From positions 62,001 to 126,000 of the forward strand of contig NZ_JNZP01000010.1 of NCBI RefSeq assembly GCF_000725545.1: a stretch of 64,000 nucleotides of DNA. The letters run 5' to 3'. Source of the DNA: Streptomyces exfoliatus (GTDB lineage Bacteria > Actinomycetota > Actinomycetes > Streptomycetales > Streptomycetaceae). Positions 8,206 to 18,048 of this stretch are shown in pieces. The position numbers and the translations under genes are program-made. Position 1 is the stretch's first letter; each line of letters starts with the position of its first letter. A model generated the notes under the pieces. It was not told the DNA's origin. It was given only the letters and a program-made list of their open reading frames with translations, and made no database searches.

Positions 8206-9348
8206 CTAAGTGGGACGGCGGGTCAGGAGCCAGGGTTCGACGACGCCGAGGCCACGGACCGGGCGCTGCCACATCGGCTGGAGCGCGAAGCGGTACGTGG
8301 CGGCCTGGCGGCCCTCCTTCTCGGCGCGGGCCGCCTGCTCGGCCGCCTCCGTCTCCGAGACGGGCGCCTCGCCCGTCCTGGACAGCTCCTCGGCGAGCGC
8401 GCCGTCGACGAGGACGGCGTCCTTCGGCGCTATCGAGGTGAGGCGGCTGGCCAGGTTCACGGTGGTGCCGAAGACGTCGCCCATCCGGGTCGTCACGGTG
8501 CCGAAGGCGATGCCGACGCGCAGCGCGGGCATCGTCTCGTCGTGGCTGAGGGTCTCGATCAGGCGCAGCGCGATCTCGGCGGCCGTGCCGGCGTCGTCGG
8601 CGGCGTACAGGACCTCGTCGCCGAGGGTCTTGATGAGCCGCCCGCCGTGCGCGGCGACCAGGTCGGCGCAGGTCGTCTCGAAGGCCTCGACCAGCTCGCC
8701 GAGCTCCTCCTCCTCGAGGCGGCGCGTGAGCCGGGTGAAGCCGACGAGGTCCGCGAAGCCGACCGCGAGCCGCCGGTCGACCATCTCCTCGTCGTCGGCG
8801 GCCTGCACGAGCACCCGGCCGGTGGCGGCGGCGAGCTGCCGCCGCCAGACGTAGATGAGGAACTCCTCCAGCTCGGGCAGGAGCAGCTCGACCAGGGGGT
8901 ACGTGACCTCCGTACGGGTCATGCCGGGCTCGGGCGGCTCGGTGAGGCCCTCCAGGAAGGAGTCGATCTGCCACTCGGCGAGCCGGGCGGTGGTCTGTCC
9001 GGTGGAGCGGGCGACCTGGACGGCCATCGGCTCGCTGAGCAGCCCGGCCTCGACGAGACCGGCGAGCCGGCGCAGGGCGAGGACGTCGGCCTCGGTGAGC
9101 GCCTTGGCCTGGCCGATGTCGGCGAAGCCCATGGCGCGCCAGAAGCGGGAGGCGAGCTCCATAGAGACGCCGGCGGTGCGGGCGGCCTGGAACGGGGTGT
9201 AGCGACGTTCGGCGCCGAGGATGAGCTGTTCGAGCCGGATGGCGAGGGGATCGTCGGTCGGCTCGGCCGTGTGGTCGACCTCGTGATGCGGTGTGGGGTA
9301 CGTGGGAGGGCCGGGCGCGTCGCCCGTGTTCTCGTCGTCGACGGTCAC
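8206..9348 (-). CDS. cya: Class III adenylate cyclase
   Basis: The GTG start at 9348 is preceded by AGGAGG, giving 380 residues. The N-terminal half (to about residue 190) is helical (AARTAGVSMELASRFWRAMGF) and resembles the autoinhibitory, pH-sensing domain of soluble actinobacterial cyclases such as Rv1264. The C-terminal half is the catalytic domain: VGFADLVGFTRL carries the first metal-binding Asp, KTLGDEVLYAA the second, and VGIAFGTV follows. The protein converts ATP to cAMP in the cytoplasm. Its place beside the biotin ligase and propionyl-CoA carboxylase genes matches the S. coelicolor cya locus, as I recall it. Confidence 0.88.
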   Translation of the reverse strand: MTVDDENTGDAPGPPTYPTPHHEVDHTAEPTDDPLAIRLEQLILGAERRYTPFQAARTAGVSMELASRFWRAMGFADIGQAKALTEADVLALRRLAGLVEAGLLSEPMAVQVARSTGQTTARLAEWQIDSFLEGLTEPPEPGMTRTEVTYPLVELLLPELEEFLIYVWRRQLAAATGRVLVQAADDEEMVDRRLAVGFADLVGFTRLTRRLEEEELGELVEAFETTCADLVAAHGGRLIKTLGDEVLYAADDAGTAAEIALRLIETLSHDETMPALRVGIAFGTVTTRMGDVFGTTVNLASRLTSIAPKDAVLVDGALAEELSRTGEAPVSETEAAEQAARAEKEGRQAATYRFALQPMWQRPVRGLGVVEPWLLTRRPT

Positions 9349-9484
9349 CGGCCGCCTCCTGCCCGTTCCCTGCCCACTTGCCCTGCCGATCTGTCGCCTG
9401 GATCGCGCTCAACGATACGACAGGTGTGCGCTGGCTCACGCGCGAACGGCTGCCGCCTTGGTCCTGGGCCGCCCCGGCGAGGGG

Positions 9485-10330
9485 CTACGTCCGTAGGTGG
9501 ACGATGTCGCCCGCTCCCACCGCTTCCGTGCCGCCGCCTTCCGTGGCGATCACCAGGCGGCCGTCGCCGTCGAGGGCGACCGCCTCGCCTTCCAGCATGC
9601 GCTCTCCCGGCAGGTCGGCCCTGACGCGGCGGCCGAGGGTCGCGCAGCCGGCCGCGTACGCCGCCTGCAGGCCGGAGGCCTCGGGGTCGCCGTCGGCGCG
9701 TACCCAGTCGCCGTACCACTGGGCGAGGGAGCGCAGGACGGCCCGCAGGAGGGTGTCCCGGTCGGTGGAGACCGCGTCGGCGAGGAGGAGGGAGCCGGCG
9801 GTGGGGACGGGCAGCTCGTCCTCACGGAGGGTGACGTTGATGCCGAGTCCGATGACGATGGCGTCGTCGCCGGCCCGCTCGGCGAGGATGCCGCCGGTCT
9901 TGCGTTCCTCGCCCGCGACGGAAACAAGGAGGTCGTTCGGCCACTTGAGGGACATGTCGACGCCGGCGGCCTTCGCGAGGCCGGTCGCGGCGGCCACTCC
10001 GGTGAGCAGCGGGAGCCAGCCCCAGCGGTGGACGGGCACGTCCGGCTTGAGGAGGACGGAGAGGAAGAGCCCGGAGCGTGCCGGGGCCGTCCAGCTGCGG
10101 TCGAGGCGGCCGCGGCCCGAGGTCTGCTCCTCGGCGACGAGCACGGCTCCCTCGGGCAGCTCGTGGGCGCGGGCGGTGAGGTCGTTGTTGGTGGATCCAG
10201 TGGTGTCGACCACGTCGAGCGAGGTCCACAGGCCGTCGGGGAGGACGAGGGCGCGGCGCAGGGCGGTGGCGTTCAGCGGGGGCCGGTCGAGGTCGGACCA
10301 GGGGCCGCCGGAGCCTTGGGAGGACGTCAT
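9485..10330 (-). CDS. birA: Biotin--[acetyl-CoA carboxylase] ligase
   Basis: The protein has 281 residues. It shows the biotin-protein-ligase signature SGRGRLDRSW and the substrate lysine in KWPNDLLV, followed by GGILAE and IGLGINV and a small C-terminal SH3-like domain. There is no N-terminal winged helix, so it is a group I enzyme and not a DNA-binding repressor. It attaches biotin to carrier domains. The likely target is the BCCP lysine of the carboxylase alpha subunit at 16214-17968. The gene is divergent from the carboxylase beta gene, with 134 nt between them. Confidence 0.92.
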   Translation of the reverse strand: MTSSQGSGGPWSDLDRPPLNATALRRALVLPDGLWTSLDVVDTTGSTNNDLTARAHELPEGAVLVAEEQTSGRGRLDRSWTAPARSGLFLSVLLKPDVPVHRWGWLPLLTGVAAATGLAKAAGVDMSLKWPNDLLVSVAGEERKTGGILAERAGDDAIVIGLGINVTLREDELPVPTAGSLLLADAVSTDRDTLLRAVLRSLAQWYGDWVRADGDPEASGLQAAYAAGCATLGRRVRADLPGERMLEGEAVALDGDGRLVIATEGGGTEAVGAGDIVHLRT

Positions 10331-10464
10331 GCAAGCCAGAGTAGGTGTGGCAAAGACCGCAGTGCCGAACCGTATCGGCGTGGATACGCTACGGCTCAGT
10401 AGCTCAGTAGTAGCCCATTCGTAGTCAACGAACCCCCCGTGACCAGGCAGGGAGCCGCATCCCG

Positions 10465-12057
10465 ATGTCCGAGCCGGCAGAGCAGTACGAGATCGACATT
10501 CACACGACCGCAGGCAAGATCGCGGACCTCAAGCGCCGTATCGACGAGGCCACCCACGCCGGCTCGGAGCGTGCGGTGGAGAAGCAGCACGCGAAGGGCA
10601 AGCTGACCGCGCGCGAGCGGATCGCGCTGCTCCTCGACGAGGGCTCGTTCGTCGAGCTCGACGAGCTGGCCCGGCACCGGTCGACCAACTTCGGGCTGGA
10701 GAAGAACCGGCCGTACGGCGACGGTGTCGTCACCGGCTACGGCACGGTCGACGGACGCCCGGTGGCGGTGTTCTCGCAGGACTTCACGGTCTTCGGCGGC
10801 GCGCTCGGCGAGACGTACGGCCAGAAGATCATCAAGGTGATGGACTTCGCCCTGAAGACGGGCTGCCCGGTCGTCGGCATCAACGACTCCGGCGGCGCCC
10901 GCATCCAGGAGGGCGTGAGCGCGCTCGGCATGTACGGCGAGATCTTCCGCCGCAACGTCCACGCCTCCGGGGTGATCCCGCAGATCTCCCTGGTCGTCGG
11001 CCCGTGCGCGGGCGGTGCCGTCTACTCGCCCGCGATCACCGACTTCACGGTGATGGTCGACCAGACCTCGCACATGTTCATCACCGGCCCCGACGTCATC
11101 AAGACGGTGACCGGCGAGGACGTGGGCTTCGAGGAGCTGGGCGGTGCCCGGACGCACAACTCGACGTCGGGCGTGGCGCACCACATGGCGGGTGACGAGA
11201 AGGACGCCATCGAGTACGTGAAGTCCCTGCTGTCCTACCTTCCGTCGAACAACCTCTCCGAGCCGCCGACCTTCCCCGAGGTCGCCGAGACGGAGGTGTC
11301 GGACGAGGACCTGGAGCTGGACACGCTGATCCCGGACTCGGCGAACCAGCCGTACGACATGCACAAGGTCATCGAGCACGTGCTCGACGACGGCGAGTTC
11401 CTGGAGACGCAGGCGCTGTTCGCGCCGAACATCCTGACCGGCTTCGGCCGCGTCGAGGGCTTCCCCGTCGGTGTGGTCGCCAACCAGCCGATGCAGTTCG
11501 CCGGCTGCCTGGACATCGACGCCTCGGAGAAGGCCGCGCGGTTCGTCCGGACCTGCGACGCCTTCAACATCCCCGTCCTGACCTTCGTGGACGTGCCCGG
11601 CTTCCTGCCGGGCGTGGACCAGGAGTACGGCGGCATCATCCGGCGCGGCGCGAAGCTGATCTACGCCTACGCCGAGGCCACCGTCCCGCTGATCACGGTC
11701 ATCACGCGCAAGGCGTTCGGCGGCGCCTACGACGTCATGGGCTCCAAGCACCTGGGCGCCGACCTGAACCTGGCCTGGCCGACCGCGCAGATCGCCGTCA
11801 TGGGCGCGCAGGGCGCGGTCAACATCCTGCACCGCAGGACGATCGCCGCCGCGGAGGACCAGGACGCCGAGCGGGCACGGCTGATCCAGGAGTACGAGGA
11901 CACCCTGCTCAACCCGTACACGGCGGCCGAGCGCGGCTACATCGACGGCGTGATCCTGCCCTCCGACACGCGCCCCCAGATCGTGAAGGGGCTGCGTCAG
12001 CTGCGCACGAAGCGGGAATCCCTGCCTCCGAAGAAGCACGGCAACATCCCGCTCTAA
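10465..12057 (+). CDS. pccB: Acyl-CoA carboxylase (propionyl-CoA) beta subunit, carboxyltransferase
   Basis: The protein has 530 residues, full length. Carboxyltransferase crotonase folds are present in both halves: [12 protein letters not shown] and [11 protein letters not shown] in the N half, [14 protein letters not shown] and [14 protein letters not shown] in the C half. The Asp in GGAYDVMG (residue 423 here) corresponds to the position known in S. coelicolor to favour propionyl-CoA over acetyl-CoA. The enzyme transfers CO2 from carboxybiotin to propionyl-CoA, making methylmalonyl-CoA for polyketide and central metabolism. GGGAG precedes the ATG. The epsilon subunit follows 30 nt later. 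Confidence 0.95.
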   Translation: MSEPAEQYEIDIHTTAGKIADLKRRIDEATHAGSERAVEKQHAKGKLTARERIALLLDEGSFVELDELARHRSTNFGLEKNRPYGDGVVTGYGTVDGRPVAVFSQDFTVFGGALGETYGQKIIKVMDFALKTGCPVVGINDSGGARIQEGVSALGMYGEIFRRNVHASGVIPQISLVVGPCAGGAVYSPAITDFTVMVDQTSHMFITGPDVIKTVTGEDVGFEELGGARTHNSTSGVAHHMAGDEKDAIEYVKSLLSYLPSNNLSEPPTFPEVAETEVSDEDLELDTLIPDSANQPYDMHKVIEHVLDDGEFLETQALFAPNILTGFGRVEGFPVGVVANQPMQFAGCLDIDASEKAARFVRTCDAFNIPVLTFVDVPGFLPGVDQEYGGIIRRGAKLIYAYAEATVPLITVITRKAFGGAYDVMGSKHLGADLNLAWPTAQIAVMGAQGAVNILHRRTIAAAEDQDAERARLIQEYEDTLLNPYTAAERGYIDGVILPSDTRPQIVKGLRQLRTKRESLPPKKHGNIPL

Positions 12058-12087
12058 ATCCACCTCCAGGACCTCGAAGGAGTCGCT

Positions 12088-12300
12088 GTGATCAAGGTCG
12101 TACGAGGAAACCCGACCCCGGAGGAGTTGGCCGCCGCACTGGCGGTGGTTCAGGCGCGGGCCGCGGCCACGGCGGCGGCGTCCGCCGAGAGCGGCGGCCC
12201 GGCGGTACCGGAGGGCTGGTCGGATCCCTCGCGTATCGCTCGGTCGGTACGGCCCCGTCCGGGCCCCCGGGCCTGGGCCAGGTCGTACTGGCCCGTATAG
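12088..12300 (+). CDS. Acyl-CoA carboxylase epsilon subunit
   Basis: The GTG start follows AAGGAG. The 70-residue protein begins IKVVRGNPTPEELAAALAVV, the hallmark of the small actinobacterial epsilon subunit, and ends with the usual Arg/Trp-rich tail (WARSYWPV). Epsilon subunits stabilise and activate the alpha-beta complex. It is co-transcribed with the beta subunit. Just after the stop codon, an 18-bp stretch (CGTACTGGCCCGTAYAGG) that includes the end of the gene is repeated once. Confidence 0.9.
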   Translation: MIKVVRGNPTPEELAAALAVVQARAAATAAASAESGGPAVPEGWSDPSRIARSVRPRPGPRAWARSYWPV

Positions 12301-12331
12301 GCGTACTGGCCCGTACAGGCGTCTCAGCACG

Positions 12332-12371
12332 GTGAAAGGCCGGACCCCCTCGGGAGGGTCCGGCCTTTCAC
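12332..12371. terminator. Bidirectional terminator between carboxylase epsilon and MFS genes
   Basis: A perfect 16-bp stem (GTGAAAGGCCGGACCC at 12332-12347, complement at 12356-12371) has an 8-nt loop and lies between convergent genes. Confidence 0.85.
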
Positions 12372-12380
12372 ACGTCCCGG

Positions 12381-13754
12381 TCACGTACGGCGCAGGAAGA
12401 CGCCGGCCAGGACGGCTCCGGCGGCGACGATCGCCGCGTTGACGAGGACCGCGAGGCCGATGCCGTCGAGGAGTACGGGCGAGGTGACGACGACGGCGCT
12501 CATGATCGGGGTGCCCATGGTGATGCCGATCTGCTGGGTCATGGTCGCGAGTCCGGTCGCCGTGCCCTGCTCGTGGTCGGGGATGCCGGAGGTGGCGGTG
12601 ACCATGAAGCCGACGATCGCGAGCATGTTGCCGACGCCGCCCGCGAAGGTCGCGGCGAGCAGGAGTCCGAGGCTGCCCCGGTCGTCGCCGAGCCCGTACA
12701 GGGCGAGGGTCGCGACGGCCTGGAGGAGGCCGCCGGCGACGAGCGCGGTACGGGCGCCGAACCGGCCGATGAAGCGGGAGGCGAACACTCCGCCGATGAC
12801 CGTGCCGGCGCCGAGCACGCCGAAGGAGAGCCCCGCGGCGAGCGGGGAGAAGCCCAGGACGTCCTGGAGGTAGAGCGTCATCAGGAACACGAGCGAGGTC
12901 TCGGTCGCGAAGGCGACGAGTCCGGCGAGGTTGCCCCAGACGACGGTGCGGCGCCCCAGGATCCGTACGGGCACGAGGGGCGAGGTGGACCGCCGCTCGA
13001 CGAACCAGAAGGCGACGAGCAGGGCGACGCCGACGACCAGGGCCAGGGGCTCGGTGGTCAGTCCGTAGACGAGGGCGAGGAGTCCGGCGGTGACGGTGAT
13101 CGCGCCGGGGACGTCGAGGCGGGGCCGGACGGCCGGGCGGCTCTCCCTCAGGACGACGGGGGCGACGAGGAGGACGGCGAGCACCACCGGCACGTTGACG
13201 AGGAAGGCCCAGCGCCAGGAGAGCAGGTCGGTGAGGACGCCGCCCAGGATCGCGCCGGTGGTGAAGCCGGCGGACATCAGCGCGCCGTTGAGGCCGAGCG
13301 CACGGGCGCGCAGCGGGCCCTCGGGGAAGGAGGAGGTGAGCAGGGAGAGCCCGGCGGGGGTGACGGCGGCGGTGGCGAGGCCCTGGGCGACGCGGGCCGC
13401 CATCAGTGTCTCGGGGCCGGTGGCGAGGCCGCCGACGAGGGAGGAGACGCCGAGGAGGGTCATGCCGCCGAGGAAGAGGCGGCGGCGTCCGACGACGTCG
13501 GCGACGCGCCCGAAGAGGAGGGTGAAGCCGGCGGCGGCGAGGGCGAAGGCGGTGGCGATCCACTGGAGGCCGCCGAGGGAGAAGCCGAGTCCCTGGCCGA
13601 TGACGGGGAGGGCGACGTTCAGGATCGAGAAGTCGACGGCCAGCATGAACTGGGCGACGAGGAGGACGACGAGGACGAGCCGCATCCGGCCGGTCATGCG
13701 GTCGTCAGCGTGGTCCACGTGTTCCACGGGCTTGGGGAGATCCAGGGCAACCAT
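12381..13754 (-). CDS. DHA2-type MFS drug efflux transporter
   Basis: The 457-residue integral membrane protein starts near the membrane with AVDFSILNVALPVIG, the motif of EmrB/QacA-type drug:H+ antiporters. It continues with the motif A loop GRVADVVGRRRLF and the antiporter motif C region GLNGALMSAGFTTGAILGG. Hydrophobic segments run through to the end and are consistent with 12-14 helices. It is divergent from a TetR regulator only about 90 nt away. Its own ribosome site (AAGGGG) overlaps one of three CTTAAYGG half-sites in the shared promoter, which indicates TetR repression. The substrate is unknown. Confidence 0.88.
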   Translation of the reverse strand: MVALDLPKPVEHVDHADDRMTGRMRLVLVVLLVAQFMLAVDFSILNVALPVIGQGLGFSLGGLQWIATAFALAAAGFTLLFGRVADVVGRRRLFLGGMTLLGVSSLVGGLATGPETLMAARVAQGLATAAVTPAGLSLLTSSFPEGPLRARALGLNGALMSAGFTTGAILGGVLTDLLSWRWAFLVNVPVVLAVLLVAPVVLRESRPAVRPRLDVPGAITVTAGLLALVYGLTTEPLALVVGVALLVAFWFVERRSTSPLVPVRILGRRTVVWGNLAGLVAFATETSLVFLMTLYLQDVLGFSPLAAGLSFGVLGAGTVIGGVFASRFIGRFGARTALVAGGLLQAVATLALYGLGDDRGSLGLLLAATFAGGVGNMLAIVGFMVTATSGIPDHEQGTATGLATMTQQIGITMGTPIMSAVVVTSPVLLDGIGLAVLVNAAIVAAGAVLAGVFLRRT

Positions 13755-13766
13755 GGCGTTCGACCC

Positions 13767-13831
13767 CTTAATGGGAGGCTGGTTCCGTTAAGATGTCCCG
13801 TACGGTAGCAGAGTCGATGGACTTAATGGAA
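13767..13831. promoter_or_regulatory. Shared TetR operator with three CTTAAYGG half-sites
   Basis: CTTAATGG (13767-13774), its inverted partner CCGTTAAG (13785-13792) and a third copy CTTAATGG (13822-13829) lie between the MFS and TetR genes. The first two form a 26-bp palindrome with a 10-nt spacer. The second and third form the larger inverted repeat TTCCGTTAAG...CTTAATGGAA. Confidence 0.65.
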
Positions 13832-13843
13832 CAGGAGACCCGT

Positions 13844-14479
13844 TTGACCGAGAGCCAGCCGGTCCCGCACGACACCGCGGCCACCCCCGGCACCCTCCGT
13901 CCCGGCGGCCGTACCGCGAAGGTCCGCCGCGCCGTCCTCGACGCCACGCAGGACGCCCTCGCCGACACCGGCTTCCACGCCCTGAACATGGACCGGATCG
14001 CCGCGAGCGCCGGCGTCGGCAAGACGACCGTGTACCGCCGCTGGGGCTCCCCCGTCGGCCTGGTCACCGACCTCCTGCACGACATGGCCGAACAGTCCCT
14101 GCCCGCCGCCGACACCGGCGGCCTCACGGGCGACCTGCGGGCCAACGCCGAACTCGTACGGGACACCCTCACCGACCCCCGGATGGGCGCCGTCTTCCGC
14201 GCGGTCATCGCCGCGGCGGCCTGCGACGAGGAGTGCGCCCGCGCGCTCGCCGCCTTCTACCGGACCCGGCTCGCCGAATGGGCCCCCGTCGTCACCAGGG
14301 CGGCGGCGCGCGGCGAGGTCCCCGAGGGGACCGACCCTGTCGAACTGCTCCGCGCCGTCTCCGCACCGCTCTACTACCGCTTCACGATCACCCACGAGGA
14401 GCTCACCGGGGCCGTGACGGAACGGGCGGTCACGGCGGCGCTCGCGGCGGCACGGGACGGGGCGTTCCTCCGCGAATAG
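13844..14479 (+). CDS. TetR/AcrR-family repressor of the adjacent MFS gene
   Basis: I choose the TTG at 13844 (211 residues) because AGGAG at 13833-13837 is correctly spaced for it. An upstream ATG at 13793 would place the coding region across the operator repeats. The helix-turn-helix is at about residues 27-70 (VRRAVLDATQDALADTGFHALNMDRIAASAGVG split across the domain, with TVYRRWGS closing it). The rest is the ligand-binding helical domain. It probably represses itself and the divergent transporter until a drug or metabolite binds. A strong hairpin follows the stop. Confidence 0.87.
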   Translation: MTESQPVPHDTAATPGTLRPGGRTAKVRRAVLDATQDALADTGFHALNMDRIAASAGVGKTTVYRRWGSPVGLVTDLLHDMAEQSLPAADTGGLTGDLRANAELVRDTLTDPRMGAVFRAVIAAAACDEECARALAAFYRTRLAEWAPVVTRAAARGEVPEGTDPVELLRAVSAPLYYRFTITHEELTGAVTERAVTAALAAARDGAFLRE

Positions 14480-14491
14480 TCCTTCGGCACC

Positions 14492-14523
14492 GGGGCGCCT
14501 GAGTATCCGTACTCAGGCGCCCC
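14492..14523 (+). terminator. Terminator after TetR gene
   Basis: A perfect 14-bp stem, GGGGCGCCTGAGTA (14492-14505), loop tccg, complement 14510-14523, starts 12 nt past the stop codon. Confidence 0.85.
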
Positions 14524-14550
14524 GCCCGTCCCGGCCGCAGGATCGGAGGC

Positions 14551-14679
14551 ATGCTGTGGTCCGACCCGAAGAACCAGCCGCCGAAGTTCCTGCGCGACAT
14601 GCAGGCGATGCTCCGCCGCACCGGCGTCCTGCTGGCGCTCGCGATGGTCGTGGCGATGGTCGTGGTCGGCGCGCGCTAG
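14551..14679 (+). CDS. Small single-span membrane protein
   Basis: The 42-residue reading frame begins [18 protein letters not shown] and ends with one hydrophobic helix ([16 protein letters not shown]). AGGA lies 8 nt before the ATG. The soluble N-terminal half and a C-terminal transmembrane segment fit a tail-anchored small protein. I believe similar short proteins occur in this position in other Streptomyces, but I cannot name a function. It lies between the TetR terminator and maf. Confidence 0.6.
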   Translation: MLWSDPKNQPPKFLRDMQAMLRRTGVLLALAMVVAMVVVGAR

Positions 14680-14764
14680 GGTCCGCCGTCCGGATCCGCC
14701 CGGCATGATCCGAACGGGAGTCCCTTGGGCGCCCTCAGCGGCCCGCACTGGCTACGCTGCCCCC

Positions 14765-15370
14765 ATGACTGCTGATCCGCGCCGTGTCGTGCTCGCCTCC
14801 GCCTCCCCCGCCCGGCTGGGTCTGCTCCGGCAGGCCGGTCTCGCCCCCGAGGTGATCGTGAGCGGGGTCGACGAGGACAAGGTCCACGCCCCGACCCCGG
14901 CCGAGCTCGCGCTCGCCCTCGCGGAGGCCAAGGCCGCCCATGTGGCTGCCCGGCCCGAGGTGTTCGGCGCCCTGGTCATCGGCTGCGACTCGGTGCTCGA
15001 ACTCGACAAGCAGGCCCTCGGCAAGCCGGCCGACGCCGAGGAGGCCACCGCCCGCTGGAAGGCGATGCGCGGCCGGGTCGGCATCCTCCAGACCGGTCAC
15101 TGCGTGTACGACACGGCCGCCAAGCGCTTCGAGTCGGCGACGGCCTCCACCGTGGTCCGCTTCGGCGAACCGACGGACGAGGAGATCGCGGCGTACGTGG
15201 CGAGCGGCGAACCGCTGCACGTGGCGGGCGCGTTCACGCTCGACGGGCGCTCGGCGCCGTTCATCGACGGCATCGACGGCGACCCGGGCAATGTGATCGG
15301 CCTGTCACTGCCGCTGCTGCGCAGGCTCCTCGCGAAGCTGGACGTACGGATCACGGACCTCTGGGTCTGA
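14765..15370 (+). CDS. maf: Maf-family nucleoside triphosphate pyrophosphatase
   Basis: The ATG at 14765 gives 201 residues, the usual Maf size. The N-terminal motif [18 protein letters not shown], the substrate-site segment [19 protein letters not shown], and the later [19 protein letters not shown] all match the family. Maf proteins hydrolyse non-canonical or modified nucleotides such as dTTP, UTP or methylated NTPs to monophosphates, and have been linked to division control. It converges on a membrane protein gene with only 14 nt between the stop codons. Confidence 0.9.
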   Translation: MTADPRRVVLASASPARLGLLRQAGLAPEVIVSGVDEDKVHAPTPAELALALAEAKAAHVAARPEVFGALVIGCDSVLELDKQALGKPADAEEATARWKAMRGRVGILQTGHCVYDTAAKRFESATASTVVRFGEPTDEEIAAYVASGEPLHVAGAFTLDGRSAPFIDGIDGDPGNVIGLSLPLLRRLLAKLDVRITDLWV

Positions 15371-15384
15371 CATCCGTACGCGGA

Positions 15385-15849
15385 TCACGCGGCTGCCGGG
15401 GCCCCTTCGCCTGCCGTGGGGGCCCCGGTGACCGCGTCCGTACCGGCGGCTTCCTTGCCGTACGCCACGAGGGTGAGCACGATCAGGCCGAGGACGACCA
15501 CCAGAAAGGTGAACGCGGGCCAGCCCAGCAGGCCCACCGCCACCGCGGCGAGGATTCCGTGCACGACGGCGCAGCCGACGAGCAGCCCCCGGCCCGCCCG
15601 GCCGGGGCGGCGGTCGCGGATCCCCGCCAGGAGGGCGACCAGGCCGCAGAGGGCGAGGGCGATCCCCGAGCCGATGCCAAGGGCCCACGTTCCGGTGTAC
15701 ATCGCGTCGGGGTCCAGGCCGTCGAGGGACATCGACTGGACCTTCACGAACCGTGCCATCACGGCGTTGATCGCGACGATGCCGGGCGCTTCGAGGAACA
15801 GCACCGCCGCCGTCACGAGGGCTATCGGTCTGCGGGCCACCTCGGCCAC
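15385..15849 (-). CDS. Small four-helix integral membrane protein, function unknown
   Basis: The GTG at 15849 gives 154 residues starting VAEVARRPIALVTAAVLFLEAPG. A GTG three codons later is also plausible, as both share the same AGGGGG. An upstream ATG at 16041 would add an unlikely Arg/Pro-rich extension. Four hydrophobic segments are visible (about residues 7-30, 52-75, 85-105 and 108-130), followed by an Ala/Gly-rich tail. There is no catalytic motif. It is divergent from the carboxylase alpha gene. Confidence 0.7.
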   Translation of the reverse strand: MAEVARRPIALVTAAVLFLEAPGIVAINAVMARFVKVQSMSLDGLDPDAMYTGTWALGIGSGIALALCGLVALLAGIRDRRPGRAGRGLLVGCAVVHGILAAVAVGLLGWPAFTFLVVVLGLIVLTLVAYGKEAAGTDAVTGAPTAGEGAPAAA

Positions 15850-16213
15850 CCCCTGGGTTGGACTGTTACCGACAGTACGAACGACAGCGCGAAGGCTACT
15901 GGCCGGTAAACCCCTGGACAAGAGTGCGAGCGCGACCGGCGGAGGCGGACGGCGCGGCAAAGAATCGCCGACCCATTCGTAGGGACTCGACAAAGAATCC
16001 CGAATGGCGACTGGCCGTGCGAACAGAGACCTGCGCCACACCTCGGAGCTACTGTGCCGTAAAGGAACCCTGCGTACCGTGGTGCGACAAGGGAATTCAC
16101 GACCCGAGCGGGCCCGGGGTCACGCTCCGTGTGGGCAAGCTCACCACTGGGGACGGGTCGAAAGGCCGTGTCGGCAGTCCCTAAACTCAGCTTGTTTCAA
16201 GGAGGGAGCCATC
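15850..16213. promoter_or_regulatory. Divergent intergenic region before the carboxylase alpha gene
   Basis: These 364 nt contain no convincing gene; the longer frames run into the neighbours and lack start signals. A possible -10 (TAAACT, 16182-16187) lies about 30 nt before the carboxylase GTG, and the ribosome site GGAGGG is at about 16201-16206. I see no clear -35 or operator. Confidence 0.35.
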
Positions 16214-17968
16214 GTGCGCAAGGTGCTCATCGCCAACCGTGGCGAAATCGCTGTCCGTGTGGCCCGGGCGTGCCGGGACGCGGGTATCGGCAGCGTGGCC
16301 GTGTACGCCGAGCCGGACCGGGATGCTCTGCATGTCCGGGCCGCCGACGAGGCGTTCGCTCTGGGCGGTGACACTCCGGCGACCAGTTATCTGGACATGG
16401 CGAAGGTGCTGCAGGCGGCCAAGGACTCCGGGGCCGACGCGGTCCACCCCGGTTACGGCTTCCTGTCGGAGAACGCCGAGTTCGCGCAGGCCGTCCTGGA
16501 CGCCGGTCTGACGTGGATCGGTCCGCCGCCGCAGGCGATCCGGGACCTGGGCGACAAGGTGGCGGCGCGTCACATCGCGCAGCGCGCCGGCGCCCCGCTC
16601 GTCGCGGGTACCCCCGACCCGGTCTCGGGCGCCGACGAGGTCGTCGCGTTCGCCAAGGAGCACGGGCTGCCGATCGCGATCAAGGCCGCCTTCGGTGGCG
16701 GCGGCCGCGGTCTGAAGGTCGCCCGCACCCTCGAAGAGGTCCCGGAGCTGTACGACTCCGCCGTCCGCGAGGCCGTCGCGGCCTTCGGCCGGGGCGAGTG
16801 CTTCGTCGAGCGCTACCTCGACAAGCCCCGGCACGTCGAGACCCAGTGCCTCGCCGACACCCACGGCAACGTGGTCGTCGTCTCGACCCGTGACTGCTCG
16901 CTGCAGCGCCGCCACCAGAAGCTGGTCGAGGAGGCGCCCGCGCCGTTCCTGACCGAGGCGCAGAACGCCGAGCTGTACGCGGCGTCGAAGGCGATCCTGA
17001 AGGAGGCCGGCTACGTCGGCGCCGGCACGGTCGAGTTCCTCGTCGGCACGGACGGCACGATCTCCTTCCTGGAGGTCAACACCCGTCTCCAGGTCGAGCA
17101 CCCGGTCACCGAAGAGGTCACCGGCATCGACCTGGTCCGCGAGATGTTCCGCATCGCCGACGGCGAGGAGCTCGGCTACGGCGACCCTGCGGTGCGCGGT
17201 CACTCCTTTGAGTTCCGTATCAACGGCGAGGACCCGGGCCGCGGTTTCCTCCCGGCCCCCGGCACGGTCACCCTCTTCCAGCCGCCGACCGGCCCGGGCG
17301 TCCGTCTGGACGCCGGTGTCGAGTCGGGCTCGGTCATCGGCCCGGCGTGGGACTCGCTCCTCGCCAAGCTGATCGTCACCGGCGCCACCCGCGAGCAGGC
17401 CCTCCAGCGCGCTGCCCGCGCCCTGGCGGAGTTCAAGGTGGAGGGCATGGCCACGGCCATCCCGTTCCACCAGGCCGTCGTGGTCGACCCGGCGTTCACC
17501 GCGGACCCGTTCCGGGTCCACACCCGGTGGATCGAGACCGAGTTCGTCAACGAGATCAAGCCCTTCGCGCCGGCCGGCGCGGACGCGGACGAGGACGAGT
17601 CGGGCCGCGAGACGATCGTCGTCGAGGTCGGCGGCAAGCGCCTCGAGGTCTCCCTGCCGTCCTCCCTCGGCATGACCCTGGCCCGCACCGGCCTCGCCGC
17701 CGGTGCCAAGCCGAAGCGCCGCGCCGCGAAGAAGTCCGGTCCGGCCGCCTCCGGCGACGCGCTCGCCTCCCCGATGCAGGGCACGATCGTGAAGATCGCG
17801 GTCGAGGAGGGCCAGGAGGTCAAGGAGGGCGACCTCATCGTCGTCCTGGAGGCCATGAAGATGGAGCAGCCGCTCAACGCGCACCGCTCCGGCACCGTCA
17901 AGGGCCTGACCGCCGAGGTCGGCGCGTCCGTCACCTCCGGCGCCGTCATCTGCGACATCAAGGACTGA
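16214..17968 (+). CDS. accA2: Acyl-CoA carboxylase alpha subunit (biotin carboxylase plus BCCP)
   Basis: The GTG follows AAGGAGGGAG by 8 nt and gives 584 residues. The biotin carboxylase half starts [20 protein letters not shown] and carries ATP-grasp motifs ([28 protein letters not shown]). The C-terminal BCCP domain has the biotinylated lysine in EAMKMEQP (K549). The enzyme carboxylates its own biotin with bicarbonate and ATP, then serves the beta subunit PccB. The linker at 445-500 is acidic and then Lys/Ala-rich. The assignment to accA2 rests on family and gene order; Streptomyces usually carry a near-identical paralogue. Confidence 0.93.
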   Translation: MRKVLIANRGEIAVRVARACRDAGIGSVAVYAEPDRDALHVRAADEAFALGGDTPATSYLDMAKVLQAAKDSGADAVHPGYGFLSENAEFAQAVLDAGLTWIGPPPQAIRDLGDKVAARHIAQRAGAPLVAGTPDPVSGADEVVAFAKEHGLPIAIKAAFGGGGRGLKVARTLEEVPELYDSAVREAVAAFGRGECFVERYLDKPRHVETQCLADTHGNVVVVSTRDCSLQRRHQKLVEEAPAPFLTEAQNAELYAASKAILKEAGYVGAGTVEFLVGTDGTISFLEVNTRLQVEHPVTEEVTGIDLVREMFRIADGEELGYGDPAVRGHSFEFRINGEDPGRGFLPAPGTVTLFQPPTGPGVRLDAGVESGSVIGPAWDSLLAKLIVTGATREQALQRAARALAEFKVEGMATAIPFHQAVVVDPAFTADPFRVHTRWIETEFVNEIKPFAPAGADADEDESGRETIVVEVGGKRLEVSLPSSLGMTLARTGLAAGAKPKRRAAKKSGPAASGDALASPMQGTIVKIAVEEGQEVKEGDLIVVLEAMKMEQPLNAHRSGTVKGLTAEVGASVTSGAVICDIKD

Positions 17969-17992
17969 CCGTCGCACCGAGTACGGTACGAA

Positions 17993-18020
17993 GGGCCCGC
18001 AGGCAGCCGCCTGCGGGCCC
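17993..18020 (+). terminator. Terminator after carboxylase alpha gene
   Basis: A perfect 12-bp stem, GGGCCCGCAGGC (17993-18004), loop agcc, complement 18009-18020, starts 25 nt past the stop. Confidence 0.8.
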
Positions 18021-18048
18021 TTCGCCGAGGGGAGGGTGTTTCCACGCC

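Noticed and set aside
10396..13563. 1055-codon minus-strand frame across pccB and the MFS region
   Set aside because: It spans two genes and a terminator and is Arg/Pro-rich; it is an artefact of GC bias.
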